Of a stretch of 64,000 nucleotides of DNA, positions 9,269-17,938 are shown piece after piece; position 1 is the stretch's first letter; each line of letters begins with the position of its first letter. Origin of the DNA: Cytophagaceae bacterium (lineage in GTDB: Bacteria; Bacteroidota; Bacteroidia; Cytophagales; Spirosomataceae); the NCBI GenBank assembly GCA_005791165.1, contig SXXW01000004.1, positions 62,001 to 126,000 on the forward strand, in the 5' to 3' direction. A model generated the notes under the pieces. That model searched no databases. It saw nothing but the letters and a program-made list of their open reading frames with translations, and was not told the origin of the DNA. The translations under genes were made by a program, and so were the position numbers.

Positions 9269-9297
9269 TATTTAGTATCCCTCACAAAAAAATTTAA

Positions 9298-10419
9298 ATG
9301 AACGTTATTCAGGTAGTCGGGGCGCGGCCCAATTTCATGAAAGTTGCTCCATTGCACCGAGCCATAAAAAACTTAGCGGGATGGACTTCAAAAATCGTTC
9401 ATACGGGTCAGCATTTTGACGCCAAAATGAGTGATATATTTTTCACCCAATTAGAATTACCGAAGCCCGACTTTTTCCTGAGCATCGGTGGAGGATCACA
9501 TACGGAGGTTACGGCCAAGATCATGTTGGCCTTCGAAAAAATCGTCGAATCAGAAAAGCCCGACCTTATCATCGTGGTAGGCGATGTCACATCAACCCTT
9601 GCATGTACTTTAGTTGCGATTAAAATGGGCATTCCATTAGCACATGTGGAAGCCGGATTACGCTCAGGGGATCGAACCATGCCAGAAGAAATCAATCGAA
9701 TATTGACTGATTCAGTAGCTAATTACCTGTTTGTTACGGAGCAAAGTGGGCTCGACCACCTTAAACGCGAGGGGGTGCCTGATGAAAAAGTATTCTTTAC
9801 AGGTAATGTGATGATTGACTCGTTGGTCCGCTACCAAGAAAAAGCAAAATCGAGTACCATTTTGGAAGAGTTGGGTTTGCAAACCATTGAGCCAGTAAAA
9901 AATACGGATGCGTTTATCGTGATGACGATGCATCGGCCGGCCAACGTAGACACTGAAACTGGTTTGAGATCTATTTTAGAATTAATTGAACTCAGTACGG
10001 CGAAAACAAAAGTCGTATTTCCGATTCATCCCCGCACCCGATCAAACATGGTCAAATTTGGTTTAGAGGATGCATTGACACAAAACAAAAACTTGATTTT
10101 GACTGAGCCTTTGGGCTATTTGGAGTTTATCCAACTAATGACTCATTCAAAAGCTATATTGACGGATTCAGGTGGGATTCAGGAGGAAACAACCTATTTA
10201 GGTATCCCATGTTTAACGTTCCGTGATTCTACCGAGAGACCCATCACAGTAACCTTGGGAACAAATCAGTTGTTGGCCGACCTTAACCCCAAAATAACCT
10301 TTGCGGCCTTAGAAGAAATTTTAGCTGGCCATCATAAAAAAGGTCAAATTCCTCCCCTTTGGGATGGGCATGCGGCAGAAAGAATTGCTGTAAACTTATT
10401 CAACCTATTTTCAAAATAA
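9298..10419 (+). CDS. wecB: UDP-N-acetylglucosamine 2-epimerase (non-hydrolysing)
   Basis: Interconverts UDP-GlcNAc and UDP-ManNAc in the cytoplasm to supply N-acetylmannosamine-type sugars for surface glycans. The 373-aa length is typical. Family signatures seen: GARPNFMKVAP at 8-18, GDVTSTLA at 95-102 with D96, HVEAGLRSGD at 116-125 with E118, PEEINR at 129-134 with E131, MTMHRPANVD, and TDSGGIQEE near 290. Its one-base overlap (TAATG) with the next methyltransferase gene suggests coupling. No UDP-ManNAc dehydrogenase is present in the window. Confidence 0.95.
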   Translation: MNVIQVVGARPNFMKVAPLHRAIKNLAGWTSKIVHTGQHFDAKMSDIFFTQLELPKPDFFLSIGGGSHTEVTAKIMLAFEKIVESEKPDLIIVVGDVTSTLACTLVAIKMGIPLAHVEAGLRSGDRTMPEEINRILTDSVANYLFVTEQSGLDHLKREGVPDEKVFFTGNVMIDSLVRYQEKAKSSTILEELGLQTIEPVKNTDAFIVMTMHRPANVDTETGLRSILELIELSTAKTKVVFPIHPRTRSNMVKFGLEDALTQNKNLILTEPLGYLEFIQLMTHSKAILTDSGGIQEETTYLGIPCLTFRDSTERPITVTLGTNQLLADLNPKITFAALEEILAGHHKKGQIPPLWDGHAAERIAVNLFNLFSK

Positions 10420-11171
10420 TGGCTTCAGACGCGTTGACCGATTATGATTTTTGGAAAAACTACTGGCTTAGCAAGGAGGGCTTGATATTTCCAATACCGA
10501 ATCAATACACGTTTACTAAAGAATTAGCTCATTTAATTGAATCAAAAAAAATAAAAACGTTATTGGAGATTGGCGGCTTTCCCGGATATTATTCGGTTTG
10601 GGCAGGAAAGAAATTTGACGTAAAAAGTACACTATTGGATTTTGTTATTTTAGATGAATTAGTGGACCAATTAAAAAAAGCGAATGATTATGAGGGCCAA
10701 ATTAACATTTGGGAAAAAGACTTATTTTCAGATGATGCGGAAGGAAAAAATTCATTTGATTTAGTCATCTCCAACGGCCTCATCGAGCATTTCAAAGATA
10801 CACAAGACATTATAGCAAGGCATGTCAATTACCTAAGCATCGGGGGACAATTGTTTATTAGTTTACCTAATTTCAAAGGATTAAATGGATGGTTCCAAAG
10901 AACCTTCGATCCTGAGAATTATGCTAAACACCATATCCCATGCATGGACATTGATTTATTAAACCATATCTGCCAGCATTTGAATTTGAAAAATGTGAAC
11001 GTCAAATACTCCGGTGGGTTTATGTTATGGCTTGAGAACGAATCCACTCAACCACTTTGGGTGAAGGCATTCAAAAAAGCTTGTTGGCTCCCTCTGAAAA
11101 TTTTCTTTAAATTAGTTCCCATTCAAACCAAAGCTTTTGCCCCATACATATTAATTAAGGCTGAAAAATAA
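10419..11171 (+). CDS. class I SAM-dependent methyltransferase
   Basis: 250 aa from the ATG at 10419, which overlaps the wecB stop codon by one base; an in-frame upstream start at 10359 lies inside wecB and is rejected. The SAM-binding segment is LLEIGGFPGYYS (about 48-59), with a downstream motif FDLVISNGLIEHFKDTQDI and YLSIGGQLFISLPNF. The FPG replacement in motif I is unusual but is seen in surface-glycan methyltransferases. Probably modifies a sugar or lipid-linked intermediate made by neighbouring enzymes; the substrate is not known. Confidence 0.82.
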   Translation: MASDALTDYDFWKNYWLSKEGLIFPIPNQYTFTKELAHLIESKKIKTLLEIGGFPGYYSVWAGKKFDVKSTLLDFVILDELVDQLKKANDYEGQINIWEKDLFSDDAEGKNSFDLVISNGLIEHFKDTQDIIARHVNYLSIGGQLFISLPNFKGLNGWFQRTFDPENYAKHHIPCMDIDLLNHICQHLNLKNVNVKYSGGFMLWLENESTQPLWVKAFKKACWLPLKIFFKLVPIQTKAFAPYILIKAEK

Positions 11172-12458
11172 ATGAATCCAAAAGCACTCAAGGTTGTCAT
11201 GCTTTCCTACCATAACCAAAATGGGGGTGCGGGAATTGCCTGCGGTCGATTGGCCATTGCCTTAAAAAATGCAGGTCATCAGGTAACTTATTTAGTGCAG
11301 GAAAAATCAGGAGACGATGCGGCTGTTTCGGTCAATGATTCCTGGTTCAAAAACGGCATCGCATGGCTTCGATTTATTTTAGAAAGGCTTTATTTCCTTC
11401 CACATGAAAAAGATAAATCGATTCGTTTTTTATTTAATCCTGGGGTTTTTGGACAAAATTTATCCCAACATCCTTCCATAAAATCGGCAGACGTCATTCA
11501 CTTGCATTGGATGAACTTTGGGTTCATGGGAATTTCAGATATATCGGAGTTATTAAAATTAGGCAAACCTGTGATTTGGACTTTGCACGACATGTGGGCG
11601 TTTACGGGCGGATGTCATCACAGTGGCGACTGCAACCGATTTCAAATAAATTGCGGTCAGTGTAAATTTGTGAAACAGTCTGAACACTGGGATATTTCAC
11701 ATAAATTATGGGCCCAAAAAGCAGTGGAATTTGACTCAACTAATTTGAAAATAATTACCTGCAGCCAATGGTTAAAAGAAAAAGCAGCGGCGAGTACGAT
11801 TTTATATCATAGAGAAATTGTAGCGATTCCAAATGCCATCGACACCCAAGTATTCAAACCGGGAGACAAAGAAGAGGCCCGGAAAAAATTGGGTTTAGAT
11901 CCACATAAAACGTATTTGTTGTTCGTCGCCATGCGCGTAAATGCCCCGGCAAAAGGCTTTGATTATTTGAGCAAAGCGCTGGAAATATGGGCACAAAATA
12001 ATCCAACTCGCAACACCGAAACAGAACTATTGATCGTTGGCGGACTGACGGATTCCGAAATTATCCACTCATTGCCTTTAAAAGTAAACGCCATGGGGCA
12101 TGTATCCGATCCTTATCAAATGGTTGATATTTACCATGCCGCTGATCTGTTCATAACACCTTCTTTAGAGGAAAATTTACCGAATACCATCATGGAGGCG
12201 ATGGCTTGTGGAACACCTAGCATCGGGTTTAATACGGGCGGCATTCCAGAAATGATTGCGCATAAACAAAATGGATATGTTGCTGAAAAATTGGATTCCA
12301 ATGATTTGGCTAATGGAATCCAATGGCTCCTAGAAAATCTGGCAATAGCCTCCATAGAAGGAAGGAAATTTGTAGAAAATAATTATTCGGAGGACATTGT
12401 ATCTCAAAAACATATCGATTTTTATTTAAAATCCATTCAAGATGTCAGCCAAAATTAG
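11172..12458 (+). CDS. glycosyltransferase family 4 with a four-cysteine insertion
   Basis: 428-aa GT-B transferase beginning immediately after the preceding stop. The N-terminal GGAGIACGRLA (18-28) and HLHWMNFG (110-117) lead to WTLHDMWAFTGGCHH (136-150) and a cluster of cysteines at 148, 154, 161 and 164 that could bind a metal or form disulphides. The C-terminal donor site is SLEENLPNTIMEAMACGTPS with E-x7-E spacing. This HDMW-plus-cysteine subtype recurs in capsule/exopolysaccharide loci of Bacteroidota; that is recollection of the family rather than a search. The gene overlaps the next by 17 bases. Confidence 0.88.
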   Translation: MNPKALKVVMLSYHNQNGGAGIACGRLAIALKNAGHQVTYLVQEKSGDDAAVSVNDSWFKNGIAWLRFILERLYFLPHEKDKSIRFLFNPGVFGQNLSQHPSIKSADVIHLHWMNFGFMGISDISELLKLGKPVIWTLHDMWAFTGGCHHSGDCNRFQINCGQCKFVKQSEHWDISHKLWAQKAVEFDSTNLKIITCSQWLKEKAAASTILYHREIVAIPNAIDTQVFKPGDKEEARKKLGLDPHKTYLLFVAMRVNAPAKGFDYLSKALEIWAQNNPTRNTETELLIVGGLTDSEIIHSLPLKVNAMGHVSDPYQMVDIYHAADLFITPSLEENLPNTIMEAMACGTPSIGFNTGGIPEMIAHKQNGYVAEKLDSNDLANGIQWLLENLAIASIEGRKFVENNYSEDIVSQKHIDFYLKSIQDVSQN

Positions 12459-13209
12459 CATCATTACGATCACATTTCAGGCCGAAGCATACATCCAAAG
12501 AACGCTTGATAGCGTTCACGCGCAAGGGCATCGAGATCAATTTGAGTACATTATTGTCGACGGAAATTCCCAAGACCGTACCTTGAACCTCATTCAAAAC
12601 GGGTCGATCAAACCTGACTTGCTGATCTCGGAAAATGACAAAGGAATTTACGATGCCATGAACAAAGGGCTTGCAAAAGCTACTGGTGAATATATCCTAT
12701 TTATGAATGCGGGAGATGAATTTGCAAGTGTAAACACATTAAAAACGATTTTAAATCATGTAGCTGATAATCCAGATGTGTTATATGGCGATGCCAATTT
12801 TGTTGATTTAAAAGGAAATTTTATGGGCAAAAGAAGTGAGGCCACGCCGCATCAATTGCCACAAAATTTGACGTGGAAAGATTTTAAATTTGGGATGTTG
12901 GTCTGCCATCAAGCCTTTATTTGTAAAAAGTCGATCGCACCCTTCTTTTCCCTGGAATACCAGTTGAGCTCCGACATAGATTGGGAGATTCAATGTTTAA
13001 AATCTGCGCATAAAATCAGCTATATGTCGGAGCCCATTTGCAATTATTTGATGGGAGGGGCTTCCGTAAAAAACCTTAAAAAATCTTGGCTAGAAAGATT
13101 TCGAGTATTATCCAAGCACTTTGGCCTAATCCTTACCATCCTGAATCACATCACAATTATTTTTAGGGGGATTCGGTTTGCCTATAATAAAGGTGAGAAA
13201 TATTGGTAA
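12442..13209 (+). CDS. glycosyltransferase family 2 (GT-A fold)
   Basis: 255-aa inverting-type transferase. Signature segments: ISIITITFQAEAYIQRTLDS (5-24), the strand IIVDGNSQDRT (37-47), then NDKGIYDAMNKGLAKATGEY and FMNAGDEF, where NAGDE occupies the DxD metal position. WcaA-like proteins of colanic-acid type clusters share this layout. No transmembrane segment is obvious except a weak hydrophobic stretch at the C terminus (FGLILTILNHITIIF). Overlaps the preceding gene by 17 bases, and is the last sugar gene of the block. Confidence 0.88.
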   Translation: MSAKISIITITFQAEAYIQRTLDSVHAQGHRDQFEYIIVDGNSQDRTLNLIQNGSIKPDLLISENDKGIYDAMNKGLAKATGEYILFMNAGDEFASVNTLKTILNHVADNPDVLYGDANFVDLKGNFMGKRSEATPHQLPQNLTWKDFKFGMLVCHQAFICKKSIAPFFSLEYQLSSDIDWEIQCLKSAHKISYMSEPICNYLMGGASVKNLKKSWLERFRVLSKHFGLILTILNHITIIFRGIRFAYNKGEKYW

Positions 13210-13231
13210 TTTTAAATACATTTAAACGTTC

Positions 13232-14005
13232 ATGAGATACACCAAAAACCTTATATTTTTATTTATTCTTTTTTCAAGTCAAATTGCGCAGGCCCAATTA
13301 TTTAGACTTGAAGCTGGTTTAGGTGCCACTCAAATTTCATGGCTTGAAAGTCAGTCGACAGCGGATTTGAATGTTCAATTATCCATTCAAAAAAAAGAAT
13401 CAAAACGTAAATTTTTTGTCGCCTTAAAAGCGTACGGAAACCTGCATCGATCTGATGTTGACCGATCAAAATATACCTTTATAGAACCACGTAATACCAA
13501 TTCAACTCCAATAAGTTCCACGGAAGAATTATTTTCAAATTATAGGGGTTCAGAAGCGGAGGTTGGCTTTTTATGGAATCAAAACAAGAGCATACTCCCA
13601 CATTTTTATCCCATTCTGAGTCTATACAGCAAGTCCATAGCCCGGAAAATAAGTTCCAAAAATTCCAATTACATCGAAGAAGAAAAATACCGCCTACACG
13701 GAATTAATGCCGGCATTGGATTGATTATTCCGGGAAAAATAACGATTACAATTCAAGGACAAATATTTGAACCCATCCTGAGGGACATCACTTTATATGG
13801 CAATTATGTAGGTGTACCTTATAGTTCAACAAGCTCAGTTAATGATTTATCGTACAAAGGGAAAATAGGATTTAAGAAGGCCAAAATTGGTGCTTTAGTT
13901 ACCTATGAAATTTTAAATTTAGGAGGTGCCGAAAATAAAAATTCAAAGCCAATCCTAGCCACCCAGGCAAACAATCTATCTTTTTCATTACAATATGAAT
14001 TTTAA
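13232..14005 (+). CDS. putative outer-membrane beta-barrel protein
   Basis: Not a family I can name. The 257-aa protein has a Sec signal peptide (MRYTKNLIFLFILFSSQIAQAQ, cleavage near 20-22), no hydrophobic helices afterwards, alternating polar/apolar strands, and ends in FSLQYEF with a C-terminal Phe, as expected for Bam-assembled barrels. It overlaps the following TonB-dependent receptor by 11 bases, so the two products are probably made together. A 22-base gap from the GT2 gene suggests it may still be on the polysaccharide transcript. Confidence 0.65.
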   Translation: MRYTKNLIFLFILFSSQIAQAQLFRLEAGLGATQISWLESQSTADLNVQLSIQKKESKRKFFVALKAYGNLHRSDVDRSKYTFIEPRNTNSTPISSTEELFSNYRGSEAEVGFLWNQNKSILPHFYPILSLYSKSIARKISSKNSNYIEEEKYRLHGINAGIGLIIPGKITITIQGQIFEPILRDITLYGNYVGVPYSSTSSVNDLSYKGKIGFKKAKIGALVTYEILNLGGAENKNSKPILATQANNLSFSLQYEF

Positions 14006-15974
14006 ATTACTATTGCTATCGCTCCTCATTACTTTTCAAACTTTATCCATTCAATCGGATAGTCTTAAAACGACAGAGTTATCTAATGTGGAGGTAAAAG
14101 TATTTGAGAAATCAAGGCAAAAATTAACCAGTCCAGATGCTCTTTCTATTTTAACAGACAAAATCATTAGTCCGACCAACGGAACTAGTTTTGTTAGTGG
14201 ATTAAATACTCAAGCAGGAGTCCGTATGGAAGAGAGATCTCCCGGAAGTTACCGGATCGCCATCAGAGGTAGCTCATTAAGAGCGCCCTTTGGCGTTAGA
14301 AATATTAAAGTTTATTGGAATCAAATCCCGTTCACTGATGCTGGAAACAACACTTATTTGTCACTATTAGAACCTGATTTATTTCGCCAAATTATCATCA
14401 CAAAAGGTCCCGGTGGTGGGATTTATGGCGCGGGTACCGGAGGTGCAATCCTTTTCAATAGTGGCTTTGATTTAAAAAATAAGATTAAATTTCAAACGAT
14501 GTATCCTTCCCTTGGAGGGTTAAAAACATCCATCGACATTAATCTAGGAAACGCCTTTAAAAATCATCGAATCTATGCATCTCAATGGCAGCAAGAAGGT
14601 TTTAGAATTCAATCTGCCATAAAAAAACAATGGATTTCTTATGAATTCAATAAGTCTTTTGGCACATCCGGGGCCATTAGCCTAACCTCCTACTATGGAG
14701 ATTTAGCGTATCAGACGCCTGGGGGATTAACGCTTAAACAGTATCAAGAAAATCCAAAAAATGCAAGACCGGCCGCAGGTGCTTTTAAAAGTGCCGTAGA
14801 CCAACAAGCCACTTTTAAGTTAAAAAGTTTTGGGATTGGTGCTCAAATATCAAATCAATTTAATTCGAAATGGGGATGGAATTTCATCAATGGAATTCAA
14901 TACAATCAGGTTGAAAACCCAACCATCCGAAATTATGAAGTACGAGATGAGTCCAATTTTAGTAGTCGGGGCGTCATTCATCGAAAAGGAATCATCAATT
15001 TAGACGCAGGCTTTGAATGGCAATCAGGCCAATTTAATAGCCAAACGTTTGGGAATAAAAAAGGAATCAAAGACACTTTGCAATTAACTCAAAATACTCA
15101 TTTAGGGCAATTAACGACTTTTTTACAAGCCGATTATGAGCTAAATACGCAATGGATATTAACGCTTTCAGGAAGTCTAAACACCTACGCGACTCAATAC
15201 ATAAATCAAGAAACGATCTTCTCGCCCCGAGCAGCCATCGTGCGGAAATTAGGCTTGCACCAAAGTATCACGGCTAAAATAGCGCAGGGTTATTCGCCTC
15301 CAAGCATTGCTGAAATGCGGCCTTCAGCTGGAATAATAAATACCAATTTAAAAGCAGAAAAAGGCTGGAATAAGGAAATTGCATGGAAAGGTGAATCCAA
15401 TGACAAATCTTTCAATTGGGATTTAACAGCCTATTTATTTAATCTCAATGAAACCATTGTGGTCAGAAGAGCCGCTGATGGTTCTGATTATTTTGCAAAC
15501 GTAGGGGAAACGACACAAAAAGGGCTAGAATTGACTACGGCCTGGAAAGCCCATAAAAACTTATTGGTCAACAACTCTTTGACTTGGCAGGATTTCAGAT
15601 TTACGGATTATACCACGGCTGGTAAAACCTATAATGGCAACTTCTTGACCGGAACAAGTCCATTTCAAAACTCATTTTTAGCTATTTACAATCACCCGTC
15701 AGGGTTTTCGTGGAACCAACAATACATCTTATCGGATTACTTATATTTAAATGACGCCAATACAGACCAAATGCCAGCTTATCGCATTTGGAATTCCAAA
15801 ATTTCCTATCAAAAATCAAACCCTAAATTTGGGTGGGAACTTTGGTTTGCCTTGGAAAATATTCTGAACGAAACCTATAGTTTAGGACCGGATTTAAATG
15901 CCGCAGCCGGAAGATATTACAATGCTGCACCCGGTAGAAACTTTTCTATTGGCCTTAAAATAAACACCTATTAG
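13995..15974 (+). CDS. TonB-dependent outer-membrane receptor
   Basis: 659-aa TonB-dependent receptor: signal peptide (about 1-20), a possible TonB box around TTELSNVEVKVFE, then a plug domain (about 45-150) with RIAIRGSSLRAPFGVRNI and ITKGPGGGIYGAGTGGAI, and a barrel ending in an aromatic residue (SIGLKINTY). The length, the FSPRAAIVRKLG and YSPPSIAEMRP segments and the absence of an N-terminal carboxypeptidase-like domain or a SusD partner point to a siderophore, cobalamin or metal receptor rather than a SusC glycan importer. Ligand unknown. Confidence 0.9.
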   Translation: MNFKLLLLSLLITFQTLSIQSDSLKTTELSNVEVKVFEKSRQKLTSPDALSILTDKIISPTNGTSFVSGLNTQAGVRMEERSPGSYRIAIRGSSLRAPFGVRNIKVYWNQIPFTDAGNNTYLSLLEPDLFRQIIITKGPGGGIYGAGTGGAILFNSGFDLKNKIKFQTMYPSLGGLKTSIDINLGNAFKNHRIYASQWQQEGFRIQSAIKKQWISYEFNKSFGTSGAISLTSYYGDLAYQTPGGLTLKQYQENPKNARPAAGAFKSAVDQQATFKLKSFGIGAQISNQFNSKWGWNFINGIQYNQVENPTIRNYEVRDESNFSSRGVIHRKGIINLDAGFEWQSGQFNSQTFGNKKGIKDTLQLTQNTHLGQLTTFLQADYELNTQWILTLSGSLNTYATQYINQETIFSPRAAIVRKLGLHQSITAKIAQGYSPPSIAEMRPSAGIINTNLKAEKGWNKEIAWKGESNDKSFNWDLTAYLFNLNETIVVRRAADGSDYFANVGETTQKGLELTTAWKAHKNLLVNNSLTWQDFRFTDYTTAGKTYNGNFLTGTSPFQNSFLAIYNHPSGFSWNQQYILSDYLYLNDANTDQMPAYRIWNSKISYQKSNPKFGWELWFALENILNETYSLGPDLNAAAGRYYNAAPGRNFSIGLKINTY

Positions 15975-16057
15975 CTGGTCCGAGTGAAATTGAAGTTTAT
16001 ATCGAATTCAATTAAAATATTTAAAAGAAATTTATAGCTTGCTTTTGAAATCAAAAA

Positions 16058-16828
16058 ATGAAACATATGCACATCAAAACAAATTCAATTCGCCTAACCC
16101 TAATTTTAATTTCATTAACCTTAGGGTTTACTTCTCAAGCCATCCATGTTGGATCTACACAACTTGACACAGTTAAAAAAAATCAACCCCAAACCGAGTT
16201 AAAAACACTTTTCTCTTTGAAAAAAGGGTTTGGAGTAAAATCGATAGGATTTACCGCCGGTCCCGTATTGCAGTTTGGCCAATTAGGAGCCCAAAAAGGG
16301 TTTAATTTTGCTGTTATTCTCAATAACAAATGGTCACTCGGAGCCGGAACTTTAGACAATATGAGGGACCGTGAAGATAATCGAAATATGTCAACTAGCT
16401 CAAAACCTAGGCAATCGTTTTCAGGTTTTCAATTAGAATACACTCCCAAACCCAATGCACTCATACATGTGAGTTTTCCTTTAATGATCGGGAGAATTCG
16501 TACAGAACATCCTGATATTTTATTGATTGCAAATCCCCAATATAATAACAACCCTCCAATGGGCGCCCAACAACCCGGATTTAGGAAACATGATTTTGAT
16601 GATGACCACAGAATGTTTATGCGAGGACCAGGAGCATTGGGTATTCAACCCGGTGTTAGCCTTGAAGTAAATGTCTTTAAATATGCTAAATTATTTGGTG
16701 CGGTCAATTACCGATTTGCCACTGGTAAAAACAGTACGGAAGATATGAACGGGATTTCTGGCCAAATAGGATTGAAACTTGGAACATTTGATCGCCCATT
16801 CAAAGCGAAAAAAAGTCCCAAAAAATAA
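16058..16828 (+). CDS. exported protein of unknown function
   Basis: 256 aa, not recognised. It has a signal peptide (hydrophobic 11-29, cleavage near SQAIH at about 30) and then a strand-rich sequence with FSGFQLEYTPKPNALIHVSF and LEVNVFKYAKLFGAVNYRF, which look like outer-membrane barrel strands. The C terminus is basic (AKKSPKK) rather than aromatic, so barrel assignment is tentative. It follows the TonB-dependent receptor by 83 bases and is followed by a strong bidirectional terminator. The 83-base gap is AT-rich with no clear promoter. Confidence 0.6.
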   Translation: MKHMHIKTNSIRLTLILISLTLGFTSQAIHVGSTQLDTVKKNQPQTELKTLFSLKKGFGVKSIGFTAGPVLQFGQLGAQKGFNFAVILNNKWSLGAGTLDNMRDREDNRNMSTSSKPRQSFSGFQLEYTPKPNALIHVSFPLMIGRIRTEHPDILLIANPQYNNNPPMGAQQPGFRKHDFDDDHRMFMRGPGALGIQPGVSLEVNVFKYAKLFGAVNYRFATGKNSTEDMNGISGQIGLKLGTFDRPFKAKKSPKK

Positions 16829-16842
16829 GGTTATTTGGTAAC

Positions 16843-16878
16843 AAAAAAAGGGATCTGAAAAATCAGATCCCTTTTTTT
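16843..16878. terminator. bidirectional intrinsic terminator between 16828 gene and nuoJ
   Basis: A perfect stem GGGATCTGA/TCAGATCCC closes on a four-A loop and is flanked by A7 on one side and T7 on the other, so it works in both directions. It ends the plus-strand exported-protein gene and sits 15 bases beyond the nuoJ stop, which fixes the end of the complex I operon. Confidence 0.93.
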
Positions 16879-16892
16879 ATGCTCATCGTCGA

Positions 16893-17408
16893 TTAAAAAT
16901 TACGTTCGCCCGCTTCTCGTTTTCCTAACATCACAGCACCGACCATCGCCACAAAAAACAAAATCGAAATTAATTCAAAGGGCAATAGATATTCAGTATA
17001 TAAAATTTTACCTAGGGTTTCCACCATTCCTGTTTGAGATTTAAAATTAACCTCAGAGGGCGCTGGCAAGTTATTTTTGCGCAATAAAGCAATTAACAAA
17101 ACCAATAAAGTACCCGCAACAACCGAGCCAGCTAATTTAGTTAATGAAGATTTAGATTCGGGTTGATTCTTTTTCAAATCAAACATCATAATCACAAATA
17201 AAAACAAAACCATAATAGCCCCCGCATAGACAATAATATTCACAGCCATCAAAAACTGAGCATTTAAAAGCACATAGTGACCCGAAATGCAAAAGAACGT
17301 AAAGACTAAATACAAAACACTATGAATGGGATTTTTAGCTAAAACAACCATCAAGGCACTTAACAATGTCAACCCAGAAAGAAAATACCAAATATTAGAA
17401 ATCGCCAT
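16893..17408 (-). CDS. nuoJ: NADH-quinone oxidoreductase subunit J
   Basis: Membrane-arm subunit of respiratory complex I, 171 aa with five hydrophobic segments. The signature third helix reads NIIVYAGAIMVLFLFVIMMF, the family's most conserved region (pi-bulge helix, YAGAIMVLFLF). Last nuo gene in the run: the terminator follows 15 bases later, and nuoK, L, M and N are absent from the window. Gap to nuoI is 7 bases. Confidence 0.95.
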   Translation of the reverse strand: MAISNIWYFLSGLTLLSALMVVLAKNPIHSVLYLVFTFFCISGHYVLLNAQFLMAVNIIVYAGAIMVLFLFVIMMFDLKKNQPESKSSLTKLAGSVVAGTLLVLLIALLRKNNLPAPSEVNFKSQTGMVETLGKILYTEYLLPFELISILFFVAMVGAVMLGKREAGERNF

Positions 17409-17415
17409 ATTATTA

Positions 17416-17934
17416 TTATTTCCAACCGTCGCGCAAATAGCGTTGGTCCATTTTTTCTACTAATTTATCTTTCCCGTAAATAACCTCATCTCGGCTATTA
17501 AAAACAGGCACCATCGTATCATGACGAAGGAAAATAGCCTCCTTTGGACAGGCCTCTTCACACAATCCGCAAAAGATGCAACGAAGCATATTGACTTCGT
17601 ATACCTTCGCATATTTTTCTTCTCGGTATAATTTTTCCTCCCCCGGTTTACGCTCAGCGGCCACCATTGATATCGCCTCTGCTGGGCACGCAACCGCACA
17701 TAATCCACAAGCTGTGCACCTTTCTGCTCCCTGCTCATCCTTCTTTAAAATATGTTGGCCCCTAAAAATAGGACCTAAATATCGCTTCTGTTCAGGATAA
17801 CGAATGGTTACTGGTTTTGAGAAAAAGTGCTTAAGCGTCGTTGCCATCCCCCCCACAATGGCAGGTAAATACATACGCTCGGCAAGGGTCATTTCACCCT
17901 GCTCCATCACTTTAGTTCGATTGCTTAATTTCAT
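17416..17934 (-). CDS. nuoI: NADH-quinone oxidoreductase subunit I (two 4Fe-4S clusters)
   Basis: Peripheral-arm ferredoxin-like subunit carrying clusters N6a and N6b, the last relay before N2 in NuoB. At 172 aa it has two motifs: CTACGLCAVACP and CIFCGLCEEACP, each CxxCxxCxxxCP. The N terminus is hydrophobic/amphipathic (LAERMYLPAIVGGMATTLKH), consistent with docking onto NuoH. Gap to nuoH is 4 bases. An in-frame alternative start (MEQGEM) lies 9 codons further in; the longer form is kept. Confidence 0.96.
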   Translation of the reverse strand: MKLSNRTKVMEQGEMTLAERMYLPAIVGGMATTLKHFFSKPVTIRYPEQKRYLGPIFRGQHILKKDEQGAERCTACGLCAVACPAEAISMVAAERKPGEEKLYREEKYAKVYEVNMLRCIFCGLCEEACPKEAIFLRHDTMVPVFNSRDEVIYGKDKLVEKMDQRYLRDGWK

Positions 17935-17938
17935 ATTC

